In this document: piece after piece, positions 22,904 to 34,124 of the stretch
Layout: every line of letters starts with the position of its first letter
How positions within the stretch are numbered: the stretch's first letter is position 1
NCBI GenBank assembly: GCA_036346355.1
Contig: CM070581.1
Span: 50,549,849-50,613,848 of the forward strand
Length of the DNA: 64,000 nucleotides
Origin: Rhipidocladum racemiflorum
Lineage: Eukaryota > Streptophyta > Magnoliopsida > Poales > Poaceae
Direction of reading: 5' to 3'
The notes under the pieces: model-generated
Told to the model about the DNA's origin: nothing
The model's database searches: none
The model's input: the letters and a program-made list of their open reading frames with translations, nothing else
Made by a program: the position numbers and the translations under genes

Positions 22904-24746
22904 TACTACATGGAATGATAAAGCATGATTGTTGTTTTGTTTATCCTTGTGATGAATTTATTTGATGCTTTTATTTACTTCTTTTGCCGATATTGAATTA
23001 TTTTATTTGCCATGTTCTTTCTTCGACGCGTAGACGTTGATACTACCGACATCACTGTTGACGACGTCGATCCAGCTTACGCCGCTGAAGAGCAAGGCAA
23101 GCACCCCCTTGAACATCTTGAACCCAGATTTCATAACCATATAAATGTGATTAAGGACCTTCCTGCATGCTTATATTTTTCATATATCATTATTTCGTGT
23201 TACCTGGTACTTATAACCCAATTTAATGGATTACCTCAATTATGTTGACATGTGCTCCATGATAACCCTAGGTATGGGTAGATTCATACATTTGATGAGA
23301 TATTCCGATTAATAATTGCATTTGCTTACTGATGCTTAGAAAAATGTCAGCGACATTTACACCCACATACTTTTCCTTATGAAATCTTTTATGGTTTATT
23401 TGAACAGTAAAGGATACTGGTAGTTTGGTAAAAATGAAAATAAAATTACTATTTTGACGTGGGTGATTATTGGCAATAGCCGGAGGTACATGTTTTAACA
23501 TGTACGTAGCTAGGGTGGAGTTATCGCCCATATCACTTCAAGGACCGAACGTAGTGTTGCATGATCCAAGTATAACCGTACATCCACAAGTACTGGACTG
23601 GGACAGTCTTAACTTATTAAATTATTTGGGAATTAGCTTTGCATATTGGTAGGCAGTTGTAGCACGGGCATTCCGGATATAGGTTTGCTCGAGGGAGGTG
23701 TCATCACCGAGGTGTTGGCATCTGCCGTTGTAACGATGTACGCCTGGCTATGATTTGGGGCTGTTATTATTCCTGGTGGGTCATTGACTCCGGAATGATT
23801 TTTATCTTTTTAGCTTCCATCATAGTCAGGGTGAGTCGACATCGGGCTAGTGCAAAGTTAAGGTTCAAGTAATCGAATGGTTTCGTTATGAACTCCCCGC
23901 AGACATACCAAAGGAAGTGTGTCTTATAGCTTGCAAAAAGGGAAAACATATCTTGTGGGTAAAGCTGTACAACTCTGAAGAGTCTAAAACAATTCGAATA
24001 GCCGTATCCACGGTCATGAATGACTTGGCGAACTGACACTAGTTAGTTGTTTTCTAGTTTCAAAAACTTTGGTTAAATGACTTGGAAAATGATTCACATC
24101 TGTTAAATGTCACTTATTGTTATGTTTATTCGTATAAGACCATGGAGGGTCTTTTTTTGTTATTTTACTCACAAAGGGCCGTGAGTAAATTGCCATTATT
24201 CATTTTATCACATGTTATTTCAATTACTTATCAACTGCTTTAATTTTCATTTATGCTTTCCATTATTATTTAGTATTACTTCATTCAAAATTTTCGCTTT
24301 ATACAAAACAACCGTAGAAACACGCTTTCTATTCAGCTTGCATATATTACATGCTTTGCAAACACTACAAGTCTTGCGAGTACCAATGTACTCAACTTGC
24401 TTTAACGTGGTTTTTAGGTGAAGAGCAAGAATATTCTGTCGACAATAACGAAAATGATGAACTCGTTATTTACGGCGACGACTGTCCTCTCTAGGTTCAT
24501 CTCGTCTGTTGTCTGTGGTGTTTTGGGCTAGTCGGCAAACAATGAGATGTGGTCTTTTATTACTGCTACTTTTGGCTATGTAATATTACTATCAAACATC
24601 TGATGTAATAAAAGTTTGAACTTGTGTATGGCTGAAATTCCAAATTGTGTTTGTGCGCGCCAGCTACTGATCATGGGAATGGCATAGTATGCACTTTAGA
24701 ACCTCGTTTTTATGTTACATTGTGGCATAAAAATGAGGGTCTCACA
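22904..24746 (+). mobile_element. Tekay/Del-like gypsy LTR remnant X, second part
   Basis: This continues remnant X after solo LTR Y. 23020-23110 resembles the leader of Y (..GAAGAGCAAGGCAAG versus ..TTTTGAAGGCAAG). 23940-24030 shares the motif TTGTGGGTAAAG ... TCGAATAGCCG with both Y and Z. The probable LTR end is gagggtctcaca at 24746. No coding capacity is seen. The expected TSD at the far side was not found, so the left end is probably rearranged. Confidence 0.5.
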
Positions 24747-26104
24747 TAATACTTGTATGCCAATAAACCATTTGTCACCCTAGGTTGGATTATACATACT
24801 GGTTAATAGTAATCACCAGAATGGGGTAGTTAGAACGTGGTAGTTCTGTTTAGCCATGCCATTCGAACTAATGACAAAAATTTGGAAGTAAGCTAAATAC
24901 TGACTATGGAACCTGTTTTGAAAGAATGTGACATGTGTTATTGGCACATGGTGCATGGTAACAAACTGGGTGGGAAAATAGTTTAGACTGTGGCAAGTGG
25001 CAAGAAGAGTGTAGTGACATGGGAGAGATATTGTTGAATTTGGTTTTGTGAACTTTGGGTAGTCTTGCCACGGTCAACCTAAGGACTTAACCTTGCAAGC
25101 CTTTGAACTGGGCCTAACATACAACCACATGTCTGGAGTGGGACAGACCTAGTTTAGTATGATTCCGAAGTCTTAGCACGTGGGACCTCAGGTGGTTTTT
25201 GTAGCTGTAGATGTGGAAAGAAGAGTGTAGTGTTTACCGGATCAGTCTTACATCTCTTCAACGGTATACGTTGGCCATGTACTTTCGCTCCGCCAAAGGG
25301 AAGGGACAGTGAGAACTATACCAGGAGGTACACATGCGAGGATAGAAGTTTCAGAAAGACTTTGTTATGGTTACTCGCCTGTGTGGTGTTTAACTATATC
25401 ATGTGGGTAAAGTGTATAACCTCCGCAGAGTGTACAAACTATTCGAATAGCCGTGTCCACGGTATTGAACATCGCTCGGGGATTACAGTCAAGGGTTAGA
25501 CTTTATTAAAATATGGTTGGGTTTAATGATGACGTTGATGGAAATGTGGGTTAGGAAAGGAAAAGTGTTTTATTAGCTCATGGAAAAGTTATTGTTACAT
25601 TATTCGTTTTTACCGCTTTCGAATCTACTTATGCTACTTGTTAAATGCTGCTTTACTACAAAATAAACATGTTAAGCCATTCCATTGGAATAAGCCTAGC
25701 ATGTAGTATATTAGGTTGCATTATGTGCATAGCTTGTTGAGTACCAATGTACTCACCCCTCCAAAATCACAACACCAGAAGAAGAAGATCTGCAAGCCAA
25801 GGAGGAAGAGCAGAACAATGAGGCGAACAACTAGGGGCAAGCCCAGTCAGTTGTCTGTGGCAAACTGAGGCACCACGAATAATCTTCATTTCATTGATGT
25901 TTTACTGTTACTCTGAACTTAGCCCTGCGTGGCTTTATAATTGTAAGACAGGTCTTAACAAATTATATATGAGTTGAATACTTTATTATTATTTCCGCTG
26001 TGTATGAGTAATGGTATTCATCTCTGTTGTATCTATGAACACCAGCGTGATCCTAGACTGGTGTGTCACACAGAGGGTTCGGAATTCCGATTCCGGGTGC
26101 GACA
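24747..26104 (+). mobile_element. Tekay/Del-like gypsy LTR remnant Z, 3' part
   Basis: This 1.36-kb stretch aligns in order with 21530-22903 of solo LTR Y. Shared landmarks are TTTGTCACCCTAG, GACTTAACCTTGCAAGCC, ATGTGGGTAAAGTG, the GTACCAATGTACTCACC-type tract and an end in GGGTGCGACA. It is the 3' part of a related, diverged LTR. Its 5' part is missing, presumably displaced or deleted when X inserted. Its end truncates exon 5 of the HMA pseudogene at 26104/26105. Confidence 0.7.
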
Positions 26105-27362
26105 CAGAACCACCCCTGCTGCAAGAAGCACCACGGCTGCACAAGAACAATGTTTCTGCTAAATTTGTTGTCCATTCCACATCTTCAGAATATGATCTTG
26201 ACTGGGTGAGTGCGTCATCGTCGTATACCTGGCGTGTAGTATTTTGCACATGAATGTATCAGTCACTGTGTCTTCGATTGACTATTTTGTGCCTTCTCCA
26301 CCAACCTTTCCATCTTAGCCACCGTGGAATTCTCAGTAAGAGAGGTCGTCCTCACGGCAATGTAACCTGCAACGTGATAGAAACTGATGACTTTAGGAAC
26401 TTTCAGAAGTTCCAGAAATTGATTAAGACTTTCAGAAGTTGTACGCAAATGCAACCGAAAAGGCTGATTTATATACCATCCAAGTTCAGTGTGCCGGCCC
26501 AGACCTCGGATTGCGGCTGCTTTGGCACCGGGAAGGACTCCCGGTGAGGCTACTCTCATCGACCTCACTCTTCCCGCCGACCACCACGCCATCAATCGGG
26601 ACCATCTGCCCGACCCTGACCACGATGACATCGCCTACACGGACGTCGTGCAAACTGACCACCTCGCCTGTCTCCTCGAGGACTACCTTCGGCGGGATCA
26701 TGCTCATCAGCGACGACATCCCGGAGCTCGCCTGCAGTCACAATGTTTGACAACCAGCCATGTTCAGAATTGAATTCTCATCACTCAATCACTCATCAGT
26801 GCAAATTGTTATCAAATTCTACAAACTATTGATCATGGCAACTAGTGCAGGACTAAGAGATTTCTGAACTGGGCTCGATACCTTGGTGCAAGCCAGCGTC
26901 TCGAGCCATTCTGCGGTGGTGAAGAGGAAGACGATCACGCCTGCCTCCATGTAGTCCTTGAGAGCGACGGCACCGGAGACAGTGATCAGGATGAGGATGT
27001 TGATGTCTAGGGTGTGAGCCTACTGGCCATGGCGAAGCCCCGTAGCAGCATCGGCGAAGAGCCAGCGCAGACTGACGCCAGGGCCAGCCACTGCAGGGGA
27101 GGAAGGAGCCACTGAAAGAGAGATGCTAGGAGGAGGACATCACTGGAGATGATGTACGGGCTTGGCCACCGGCTGATGATCCCGCTGCTGCCGTAGGCTC
27201 GTACTGAGGCCTCGAGGCCTGCCTTGTTTAGAGCCTTAACTGTTTTAGGCAAGACAACACACTCAAATTTGTTAGTTTCTTGTGAGAATTTTTTGCAGAA
27301 AGGATGTGAGGATTTGATGAGGATGATGGAGAGGTCAGTTACGGATGTGGGACTCGGAGACG
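26105..27362 (-). pseudogene. Heavy-metal P1B-ATPase (HMA2/HMA3-like) pseudogene, exons 2-5 and tail of exon 1
   Basis: Family members pump Zn or Cd across membranes. Read on the minus strand: end of exon 1 (27362-27343), exon 2 (27239-26882; LEASVRAYGSSG, then DYMEAGVIVFLFTTAEWLET), exon 3 (26731-26477; actuator domain with VPIDGVVVGGKSEVDESSLT), exon 4 (26366-26229; YIAVRTTSLTENSTVAKM) and exon 5 (26136-26105; VVLLAAGVV), cut by LTR Z. All introns between these have GT-AG borders. Lesions: a net +2 shift in exon 2 before LDIN, a one-base loss at the TGES motif in exon 3, and CGA to TGA at 26263-26265 in exon 4. The phosphorylation (DKTG) and ATP-binding domains are absent from the window. 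Dead gene. Confidence 0.88.
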
Positions 27363-27485
27363 TGTTGGAAATTTAGCCGATAGCCAATAAATCACTGTTG
27401 AAAAAAATCAGCCGATCAACTAACAACACATACGCTTCTGTTGCGCAAAACAGGAAGGAATTTTGGTGTGGCTCAAGACTCTCTT
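27363..27485 (-). repeat. Inverted LTR end of copia C (left terminus)
   Basis: The reverse complement of this segment aligns with 39180-39303, including the shared ACACCAAAATTCCTT and TCGGCTAT-type motifs, with several mismatches and indels. It is the last 120 bp or so of an LTR read on the minus strand. Beyond 27485 the match ends and gag-like sequence begins. Confidence 0.85.
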
Positions 27486-28042
27486 CCACTTGGGCTACGT
27501 GCGCTGACGTCCTTGCAGCGGCCGTGACTACGACTCCTCCGTTGGCCCGAGCCCGAACTTGAGCCCTTTTCCGACGACCACTTGCCGGAGAGCTGTAGCC
27601 GCGAGGTGATGCGCGCGACCAACTCATCCTCCATGAGATTCAGCCTAGCGATGGAGCCGCCGCTGGAACTACTGCATCTACCCAGGTCATGACGTTCCCG
27701 CCGCCTTGAGATGCCCGATCAGCTCCTCAACAGAGAGCCCATCAAGGTTCATCAGCGTCTCGATTGCCATGGCGATCTGCGCATACCTCGGCGGCACTGC
27801 CTGCAAAAATTTGCGCACAACTTCTTCCTCGTTGTAGTCATCTCCAAGCACCACGAGCTGACTCGCAATCCCAGTGATGCGGATGCCGAACTCATCCACC
27901 GTCTCACCATCGTGAAACTTGAGTGCGTCGAACTCCCGATGGAGCGTGCTCGCCTTCACCTTGCGAACTCACTCGACACCGATGTTCATCGTCTTGATCG
28001 CGTCCCATGCGATCTTAGTCGTCTCCTTGCTCACTATGGTGC
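27486..28042 (-). pseudogene. Copia C gag (minus strand), partial
   Basis: A minus-strand frame reads VSKETTKIAWDAIK, then KASTLHREFDALKFHDGE and VPPRYAQIAMAIETLM, the typical copia UBN2 gag. A TGA interrupts it near 27969 where relatives have Arg (CGA to TGA is plausible). Downstream a shifted frame gives a Ser/Arg-rich tail that runs up to the inverted LTR end. The gag start and zinc knuckle are missing. It faces away from the pol half at 28043. Confidence 0.8.
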
Positions 28043-29953
28043 CCACATTTCACATGATGCGGTGTTCAAAGAGGACCGGAGTTGGGATTGGGGAGAAGAC
28101 AAGGAAGCCGGACCAAGTGACGAAGCTGAACCGTTCCACGTCGAGTTCTTCTCGATGCCTACAGAACGGAGTGACACCGACACACCGGCAACGTCTACGC
28201 CGCTAGTGACTACGGCCAGCGCGGCGATGCCCACGTGCGGGTCTGAGCCCCTCACACCACTGGAGCCACCGTCGATTGAGTTCGTATCACCACCAAGCGG
28301 GGAACTCGATCTAGATGAAGACCACGACGATGCGCCGCTTTGATTTCGCACTCTGGACAATGTCCTTGGTGCGACGACACCTCTGGGGTACACCAACCGT
28401 GAGCTTGCTGAAGAGCTCATGGTGGCGATCGGCAATGAACCTGCATCCATGGAGGATGCGAAGAAGAACAGTGAATGGTGCAAGGTGATGTTGGAGGAGA
28501 TGGCATCAATCGAGCAAAACGAGACATGATCATTGGTAAGCTTGCCCCCTGGGCAGCGTGCCATCGGTTTGAAGTGGGTGTTCAAGCTCAAACGCGATGA
28601 ACACGGCGAGGTGGTGAAGCACAAGGCGTGTCTCATCGCTAAAGGGTATGTACAGCGCCAGGGGATCGATTATGAGGAGGTGTTCGCCCCTGTTGCAAGG
28701 ATGGAGTCAGTGCACGTGGTGGTCGTCGTGGCTGCGATTCGCGGCTGGCTCGTGCACCACATGGATGTCAAGTGGGTGTTCCTTAATGGCGAGCTAGCAG
28801 AGCAGGTCTACGTCTCGCAACCTCCTGGCTTCACTGCCGCTGGACACGAGGAGAAGGTCCTAAAGCTGCACAAGGCTTTGTACGGGCTGCTACAAGCTCC
28901 ACGGGCGTGGAACGCCAAATTGGACGCAAGCCTGCATGCGCTCGGGTTCGTCAAAAGCGTGTGCGAGCATGGGCTATACACGCGTGGCATCGAGCGGTCT
29001 CGCCTTGTTGTGGGCATCTATGTCGACGATCTCATCATTGCCGGGGAGCTCGCCGACGAAATTGACTCATTCAAGGCAGAGATGATGAAGATGTTTCAGA
29101 TGAGTGATATGGAAATCCTCTCTTATTATCTCGGTATCGAGGTAAAACAGGGGAGACACGGGATCAAACTATATCAAGCTGCCTATGCCAAGAAGCTGCT
29201 CGAGAAAGGGTGCATGGGCAGATGCAATCCGTGTGCAACACCGATGGAGACTCACATCAAGCTATCAAAGCAGTCTTCGTCGCTGGTGGTTGACGCGTCG
29301 GAGTTTCGCAGTCTCATTGGCAGCCTGCGCTAATTGATGCACACTCGGCCTGATCTCGCGTTCGTCGTGGGATACTTGAGCCGATTCATGGAGGACCCGA
29401 AGCAGGTTCAAATGGCAGCGATGAAGCACTTGCTCCGGTATGTCGCAGGCACGATCGACTACGACTTGGTGTACACGCGAGGGGATGCCGAGCTCGATCT
29501 TGTGGGCTACAGCGACAACGACATGGCAGGAGACATAGATGACCGGAAGAGCACAGCTAGCATCATCTTCTTCCTCGGTGGCAACCCGGTGACTTGGTAG
29601 TCACAGAAGCAGCAGGTAGTAGCCTTGTCATCGTGTGAGGCAGAATAAATTACAGGTGCAGCGGCGGCTTGCCAATGTGTTTGGCTCAAACAGCTGCTTA
29701 GCGACGTGATTGGCTTCGAGTCGTCTCCGCCGCAACTCAAGATGGACAACATGTCCGCAATCACTCTTAGCAAGAACCCTGTTCTACACGATCGGAGTAA
29801 GCATATCGACACCAAATTTCACTACATCGGTGAGTGTGTATACAGCAGGGCAATTGGCTTGGAGTTCGCGGGTACTCAGGAGAAACTCGTGGACATTATG
29901 ACGAGTCGCTTGGAAGGGTCAAGTTCCAGGAACTCCACAGGCAGATCGAAGTG
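28043..29953 (+). pseudogene. Copia C pol: integrase tail, reverse transcriptase, RNase H
   Basis: One plus-strand frame is open throughout except for five stops (TGA 28341, TGA 28527, TAA 29331, TAG 29598, TAA 29646, all approximate) and has no frameshift. It begins in the integrase C-terminal linker (HISHDAVFKEDRSWDWGE). RT follows (GLKWVFKLKRDEHGEVVKHK, YEEVFAPVARM, HHMDVKWVFLNG, LYGLLQAPRAW, YVDDLIIAG), then RNase H (LVGYSDNDMAGD, DDRKSTAS, CEAE, HIDTKFHYI). DVKWVFLNG departs from the usual DVKSAFLNG. Integrase core, protease and gag are not on this strand. The product was an RNA-dependent DNA polymerase and is now inactive. Confidence 0.9.
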
Positions 29954-29980
29954 ACCAACCTCAGATGAACGACGTCAGTA

Positions 29981-30017
29981 TTAGGGGGAGATTGTTATTA
30001 ATCCTCGCATTTGTAGT
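29981..30017 (+). repeat. Copia C PPT and start of its 3' LTR
   Basis: The polypurine tract ttagggggagat is followed at 29993 by the LTR start tgttattaatcc. After 25 bp the LTR is interrupted by the Tat element at 30018; gtagt (30013-30017) is repeated at 39071-39075. Confidence 0.88.
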
Positions 30018-30724
30018 TGTTTGCGCAAAAAATGTGAAGTAGGGTCTTCCGCCTCAAACACACAAGACAAACGCCGGGTTTGAGCGTGCCAGTCAATTTG
30101 ACCTAGAATTGACAAGGTAAAAGTTGTAAAATCAATCGAAGCCGATAAACGAACGAATATCGGCTTAACACCGGTCGGCTAAGAGCCGATCAGGAGATAA
30201 CTAGATTAACCAGTTACGGTTAATCCGAGGGTAAAGGTAGATCGACTTTGAAAGGCGTTACGCAACAAGCAAAGTAGATCGAACCTGGAGACAAGTCGAT
30301 GAGAACAACAAATTGGCGATGCGAAACTCTTTATTGATCTCGACGGTTTACAGAGGAAAGATTGCTACGAAAACTAGAAACAAAAAATTGTAAATAGGGT
30401 TGTGTTGATTGATTGGTTGATCCTCTCTCTGTCCCATAGCCTGTCCCCTTTTATATGCTTCAGCAGATCCGAGTCCCGCATGGTCACGTTAACCCAATTT
30501 GCGTCGGCTACGTCTTTTGTTTATGGTAACTGAATTGGTATTGGTCACGACCCGAGTCCTGCGTGGATACGGCAACCGGATCTGTATCGGTTTCGACCCA
30601 ATTCCTTTCCGTTTTGGCGACGGATTCCTTGTTCTCGGTGTATCTTTTTTCATCGCTTACTTCAAACTTTCCATATTTAGATTGAGCCTATATTTACCAT
30701 ACACGCTGAATTTTGGTGCAAACA
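30018..30724 (-). repeat. 3' LTR of the Tat element (707 bp)
   Basis: This aligns over its whole length with 37727-39070 once the hAT MITE there is removed (about 708 bp), with a few percent of scattered differences. Ends are TGTTTGCGC and GCAAACA. Confidence 0.93.
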
Positions 30725-31019
30725 TATGCCCCCCATTTTTGGAAAATAACTTGTTGTTTTACAAAAAATCACGTTGGCCTGACACCTGAATCGGCTTGCT
30801 GGGAAATCTTTCTCGATAACTATCCCAATAACTGCGCCGTAAAAATCTTGGTGCGCTTTTTAATGCTAAAACTGTTCCTGCCTGTTCACCTTTTTCACCG
30901 CAGTATAAATATGTGGGCCCCCCCACGGTCATTTTCACGTTCTCGAGCTCTCGAACCATCATCAATCGGCTTTCTCTGCTTTCTCATACAAGTCTTGTCT
31001 TCTTTTCACATCGGCTGTC

Positions 31020-33110
31020 ATGGATCCTTTCCAGGTATTTATACCAATCTCTCAAAGCGTAGATCAATCTTTCCTTGGACCAACAGGAACCATAGAAGCC
31101 GATGTTGTGATCAACCAAGAAATTCCTAGGCTTCCCCTATCGACTGCGGGATATAATATAAAAGAATGGGGGAAAAGCTTTAGAGCCTGGCCCACAGCCC
31201 TCAAGGGATGGAGATCGTGGTATATTAGGGTGTCGGCTCAAAAAAGGGTAGAGTGGGAGCGGCTAGGGATAGCCGAGTGTCTTCCTCTATGTTTAGCCGA
31301 TCCAGAAGCCAACGAATCCTTAGTAGCCACGGCCTGCTATTTCTGGTCCGATTCCTTTAACGCCTTCCTTTTCAAAACTGGTCCGATCGGCCCAACCCTC
31401 CTCGACATGGCTCAACTTTGTTGCCTGAGGCCAGATGGTGATCAACTATCGGCTTTCAGCGGTAAACCCCACTATAAACTGATCCGGAGCAAAGGGGAGG
31501 GCTGGCGCAAGTATATCCAGAATAACAATAAATTTAATGGACTGGTATTGGATGATGAACACCTCACCTTCCCCAACCTTTGGTTAGACCGATACCTCTT
31601 CTGCGAAGCCTCTCTTGGTCCCACTCAAACCTACCAGCTGATAGCCGAGCAATTGGTAGAGGGTCGTTGACTTGCGCTAGGTAAAATGTTCCTAGGGGCT
31701 GTATACCAAGCGATGCACATTATCCGGAGTTGGCTCTTTTCGGGTTTTGCCAATTTCGTTGTTGGCAACATAGGAGGACCCTTGTGGTTTATTCAGATCT
31801 GGTTATACTGCGTGTTTAACCGATCTATCCTTTTTGAGCCCTTAAGCAGGTCGGCTTTCCCCCGGGAGGATTACCCAGAAACCGCAAACCCCTAGTATAG
31901 AGCTAGCCGATCTTATGGGGAAAAGTTTATCATGTGTGCTACTGGTGAGCAGAAAATAACTCCTGCTGGTCTCAACAAATACCTGAACTTCTTTTTAAAT
32001 CTAGACCGATCCTCCTTCGGCCAACAGGATTTTTTTAGTTATATTGATGCGGCTGATCGCCCTTGGCCTTCTTTCCTCCATTTGGATGCCAATAGCTCCC
32101 AAATGCCCAAGTCAACTCTAGACTTGTATAAACTCTTTATCTCCCCCAACATCTTTCATGTCGGTTTAAATACCAGAAATCGCACTTTTCAACCATCATA
32201 TGAATTTTACCACCCTTCTGTCTATGTCCGACAATTGGGCTTTGGACAAGCTATTCCTAGTTTACCTCTGCTTGAGCGTATCCAACCTCCAACTAGGGTT
32301 ACTAATTCAACTGCGGCTGAACTTGTGCTTGAACTGGCCGATGACCTTCAAATCCTTCAGATGCCACATTTTTTCCTCAATTCTCGTCAATCAAGCCCGT
32401 TCTATCATTGGTGGTCCTTGGTATCTGGGGCTCTCCTTTTGGATAGGACTCTGTCGGCCAACATTTCCTTGTTTCTGCCCGATTTCCATGAGCCAACGGT
32501 AGTATCCACCAATAGTTCGAGTGAGAGTTCAGGTTATACCAACTCTTCAGTAGCCGTAGAGGTATTATTTTTTCGATTTCTTCGCTAGAACATTTTCTAG
32601 ATATCGGCATCATTAAGTCTTGCCTTTTGATTTTGGTTTAGACTGCGGAGAATACTAGAGCTCCGGTGGCCGATACTGCGGCCCCATCTGGTGGTGGCCG
32701 ATCAAGGAGATCAGGCCAAGCGACGGACCTGACTGGATATGCTTCGGGCACTTTGGGCATACAAAGTCCCTCTCTATCAGATCTTGCCCACAAACAACGC
32801 CCGCCGAGTAAGTTTCTTCCATTCTTTTGTCGGCTATTACAATTTTTCTCCATTTTTGCTTTTTGCCGATAATCATTTAAACTATTCAGAGAGGAAGAAG
32901 ACAAAGTCGACCGCGAGGCGATCCCCGCACCCTGTGGAACATAGCGCTCATCATTCCCCTGCTCGGTCGACCAACGAGGTATAACTTCGCCTTGACTCTG
33001 TTTATCTTTAACTACTTTCCATATTTATGGTTCTGTTTCTGGATCAGCCATCGCCGTCGGTGCAGGTGGATGAGACTCTGGCCGACATTCAAGGCGCTTC
33101 ATCGGCTATA
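31020..33110 (+). pseudogene. Antisense ORF of the Tat element: plant mobile domain protein with three introns
   Basis: The frame from ATG 31020 resembles the plant mobile domain (PMD, aminotransferase-like) family: GWRSWYIRVSAQKRVEWE, FWSDSFNAFLFKTGPIGPT, DMAQLCCLRP, LTFPNLWLDRYLFC. Two in-frame stops interrupt it: TGA near 31668 (likely from CGA) and TAG near 31893. Beyond them it stays in frame to 32561. Three short introns with GT-AG borders and matching phases follow: 32562-32641, 32808-32889 and 32979-33047. Joined exons continue with a Ser/Gly-rich segment, a basic PKRKKTKS (possible nuclear signal) and an acidic tail, cut where RT sequence begins at about 33110. It runs opposite to gag-pol. 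Function in the element is unknown. Confidence 0.8.
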
Positions 33111-33990
33111 CCATCGCTATCTCCAACATTTTCCGTTGTACTGGATCGGCTAAGTTTTGCCAATCCTCTTTTGATTTCACGACAACATCGTTAATATAAA
33201 TCTCTACAGTATGACCGATTAAATTATGGAAGATATGGTTCATAGCACGTTGGTATGTGGCCCCAGCATTTTTCAAGACGAATGTCATGACGGTCCATTC
33301 GTAGAGCCCCAGAGCCTCTGGGCACCTAAAGGCTGTTTTAGGTATATCGACTTCTGCCATGAATATTTGGTTGTACCCGGCATTTCCATCGAGGAAACTT
33401 ATGATCTTATTTCCTGATGCAGCATCGATAAGCATATCGGCTATTGGCATCGGATACTCGTCTTTTGGTGTAGCTTTATTCAAATCTCTAAAATCTACGC
33501 ATGCTCGTAGCTTACAATTTTTCTTTTTTACAGGAACGATATTGGAGACCCACTCAGCGTATCGGCAAGGCCTAATAAATTTGGCCTCCAGTAATCGTTC
33601 TACCTCTTCCTTTATGGCATCGTATAGTATAGGATTGAACCGCCTAGGGTATTGTTTAAATGGCCGATACCCAGTTTTTATGGGTAGCCGATGCTCGACA
33701 AGCTGTTGGCTTAAACCCGGCATCTCGTAATATTCCCATGCAAAACAATCCCTATACTTTCTAAGCATTTCGACCAACTTCGCTTTATACTCTGGATCTA
33801 ATCTAGCACTTACATAAGTTGGTCTTTTCCTATCGCTTTCTCCAATGTCGACCTCTTCGAGCAAACCGGCGGAGGTGAACCCTTGCCCTCGTATTTCTTC
33901 TTCGAAGTCTTCGATAGCTTCTTCGTATTCTACCTCTCGCCGATAGCTCATCATCTTTTCTTGTAATTTAGCTATTGTTTTGGACTCCAT
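33106..33990 (-). pseudogene. Tat element reverse transcriptase, truncated
   Basis: The gypsy RT fingers and palm are readable: RDCFAWEYYEMPGL, LPIKTGYRPFKQYPRRFNP, VNIVPVKKKN-type motif, ACVDFRDLNKATPKDEYPMP, FLDGNAGYNQIFMAEVD. The catalytic box reads YINDVVVKS instead of YIDDVVVKS, so the first Asp of the pair is changed to Asn. It ends at TAG 33106-33108, and thumb, RNase H and integrase are gone. The junction lies directly against the antisense PMD ORF, so one deletion removed about 2 kb or more of pol. The upstream frame before residue 1 is broken. Confidence 0.88.
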
Positions 33991-34124
33991 CTCCTCACAA
34001 CTTCGTCTGTCCGATCAAACGTATTAGGTTTGATGTTGATCGGCCTTAAACCTGATTTCCCGATGCAGATGAAATCACAGTCGTCCAAGATCTTTCCTGA
34101 TATGCATTCGGCTTCCTCGTGTTG

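Noticed and set aside
27711..28040. Plus-strand frame opposite copia C gag
   Set aside because: The minus strand carries clear gag motifs; the plus frame becomes real only from about 28043.
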